5,117 nt of DNA from Chloroflexia bacterium (GTDB taxonomy: Bacteria > Chloroflexota > Chloroflexia > Thermomicrobiales > UBA6265). Position 1 is the stretch's first letter; each line of letters begins with the position of its first letter. This document shows positions 4,712 to 5,117 of the stretch, one piece after another. The stretch lies in the NCBI GenBank assembly GCA_013694885.1, contig JACDBO010000376.1:1-5117 (forward strand), written 5' to 3'. Position numbers and translations under genes: made by a program. The notes beneath the pieces were generated by a model. That model saw only the letters and a list, made by a program, of their open reading frames with translations, searched no databases and was not told the origin of the DNA.

Positions 4712-5117
4712 CGGCGAGCAGGCGGCGTACCTCCGCGTCGGTCGTCTGCGCGAAATCGATGTACCACGGACCGACCGCGAAGAACGGTTGTGGCGTCGCC
4801 CCGCAGACGATGCGGTCGACCAGCGGCTCGAAGGCGCGGCAGACCGACGGCGCCGCCACCGGCACGGCGACGATCGTCCACCGCGGCTCGAATGCCTGGA
4901 CCGCGGCCACCGCCGCCCGCATCGTCGACCCCGTCGCCAACCCGTCGTCGACCAGGATCACCGTCCGCCCACGCAGCTCCGGCGGTGGGCGCGCTCCCCG
5001 GTAGAGCCGCTCGCGACGGACAAGCTCGCCCCGCTCGATGACCGCCACCGCCTCGATGACATCCGGCGCGATCCGCGCCTCGGCGACGACCTCGTCGTTG
5101 AGCACGAGGACGTTGCC
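4695..5117 (-). CDS. Phosphoribosyltransferase, COG1926-like (C-terminal part, runs off right edge)
   Basis: The last 140 residues are visible and the frame is open to the right edge, so the start lies outside the window; the GTG at 5103-5105 is internal. The visible part opens GNVLVLNDEVV, which matches the 'G...VLN.DVV' segment of predicted phosphoribosyltransferases of the COG1926 group. It continues with 'ERLYRGARPPPELRGRTV' and the PRPP-binding loop VILVDDGLATGSTMRAA at visible residues 53-69 (D58 and D59 the acidic pair). A conserved C-terminal segment, VCGATPQPFFAVGPWYIDF, lies at 104-122. Type I phosphoribosyltransferases bind PRPP, but the substrate of this group is not established, so no base-salvage role is assigned. 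The stop codon and the last residues (GDRG) are encoded by the GGGGATA repeat, suggesting the natural C-terminus was slightly altered by the repeat. Confidence 0.8.
   Translation of the reverse strand, partial: GNVLVLNDEVVAEARIAPDVIEAVAVIERGELVRRERLYRGARPPPELRGRTVILVDDGLATGSTMRAAVAAVQAFEPRWTIVAVPVAAPSVCRAFEPLVDRIVCGATPQPFFAVGPWYIDFAQTTDAEVRRLLAEGDRG

Noticed and set aside
4268..5041. A 257-codon plus-strand open frame crossing the G-rich repeat
   Set aside because: It overlaps the Rieske gene out of frame and then runs antisense to the phosphoribosyltransferase; Ser/Pro/Arg/Ala-rich with no recognisable domain.

Overview
The window is GC-rich double-stranded DNA with strong Shine-Dalgarno sites and dense coding on both strands. 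The gene set (a DUF2231-Rieske fusion, a COG1926-type phosphoribosyltransferase, a multi-PAS diguanylate cyclase) would fit a high-GC Chloroflexota bacterium of the Thermomicrobia type, or less likely an actinobacterium. This placement is inference from gene content and base composition; no rRNA or tRNA is present to anchor it.

Layout. (1) 1-263, minus: the 5' part of a gene resembling phage head-tail adaptor proteins, running off the left edge. (2) 264-436: a short leader with an AT-rich promoter-like patch and two adjacent inverted repeats. (3) 437-2164, plus: one reading frame for a soluble PAS-PAS-PAS-GGDEF diguanylate cyclase, cut by a single in-frame amber codon at 902-904 into an N-terminal PAS piece and a PAS-PAS-GGDEF piece. 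The GGDEF and I-site residues are intact. (4) 2188-3615, minus: a full-length phage portal protein of the SPP1 gp6-like type. (5) 3616-3771: a divergent intergenic region with two perfect hairpins. (6) 3772-4626, plus: a membrane protein with a DUF2231 domain fused to a C-terminal Rieske [2Fe-2S] domain. (7) 4618-4711: a G-rich imperfect inverted repeat built on GGGGATA, which contains the stop codons of both flanking convergent genes. (8) 4695-5117, minus: the C-terminal part of a phosphoribosyltransferase running off the right edge.

How the genes relate. The two minus-strand phage genes read in the same direction in normal late-gene order (portal, then adaptor). The scaffold and capsid genes expected between them are absent, and the oppositely oriented cyclase gene sits in that place. 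No terminase is found upstream of the portal, where the divergent Rieske gene begins. The simplest reading is a remnant or domesticated phage structural module (prophage or gene-transfer-agent-like) carrying a signalling gene as cargo, next to ordinary chromosomal genes. The Rieske and phosphoribosyltransferase genes look like normal host genes sharing a bidirectional terminator region.

The main points worth a second look are the amber-split cyclase, its position inside a phage morphogenesis module, and the GGGGATA repeat that supplies both stop codons. Nothing here clearly amounts to a new defence or mobile system.
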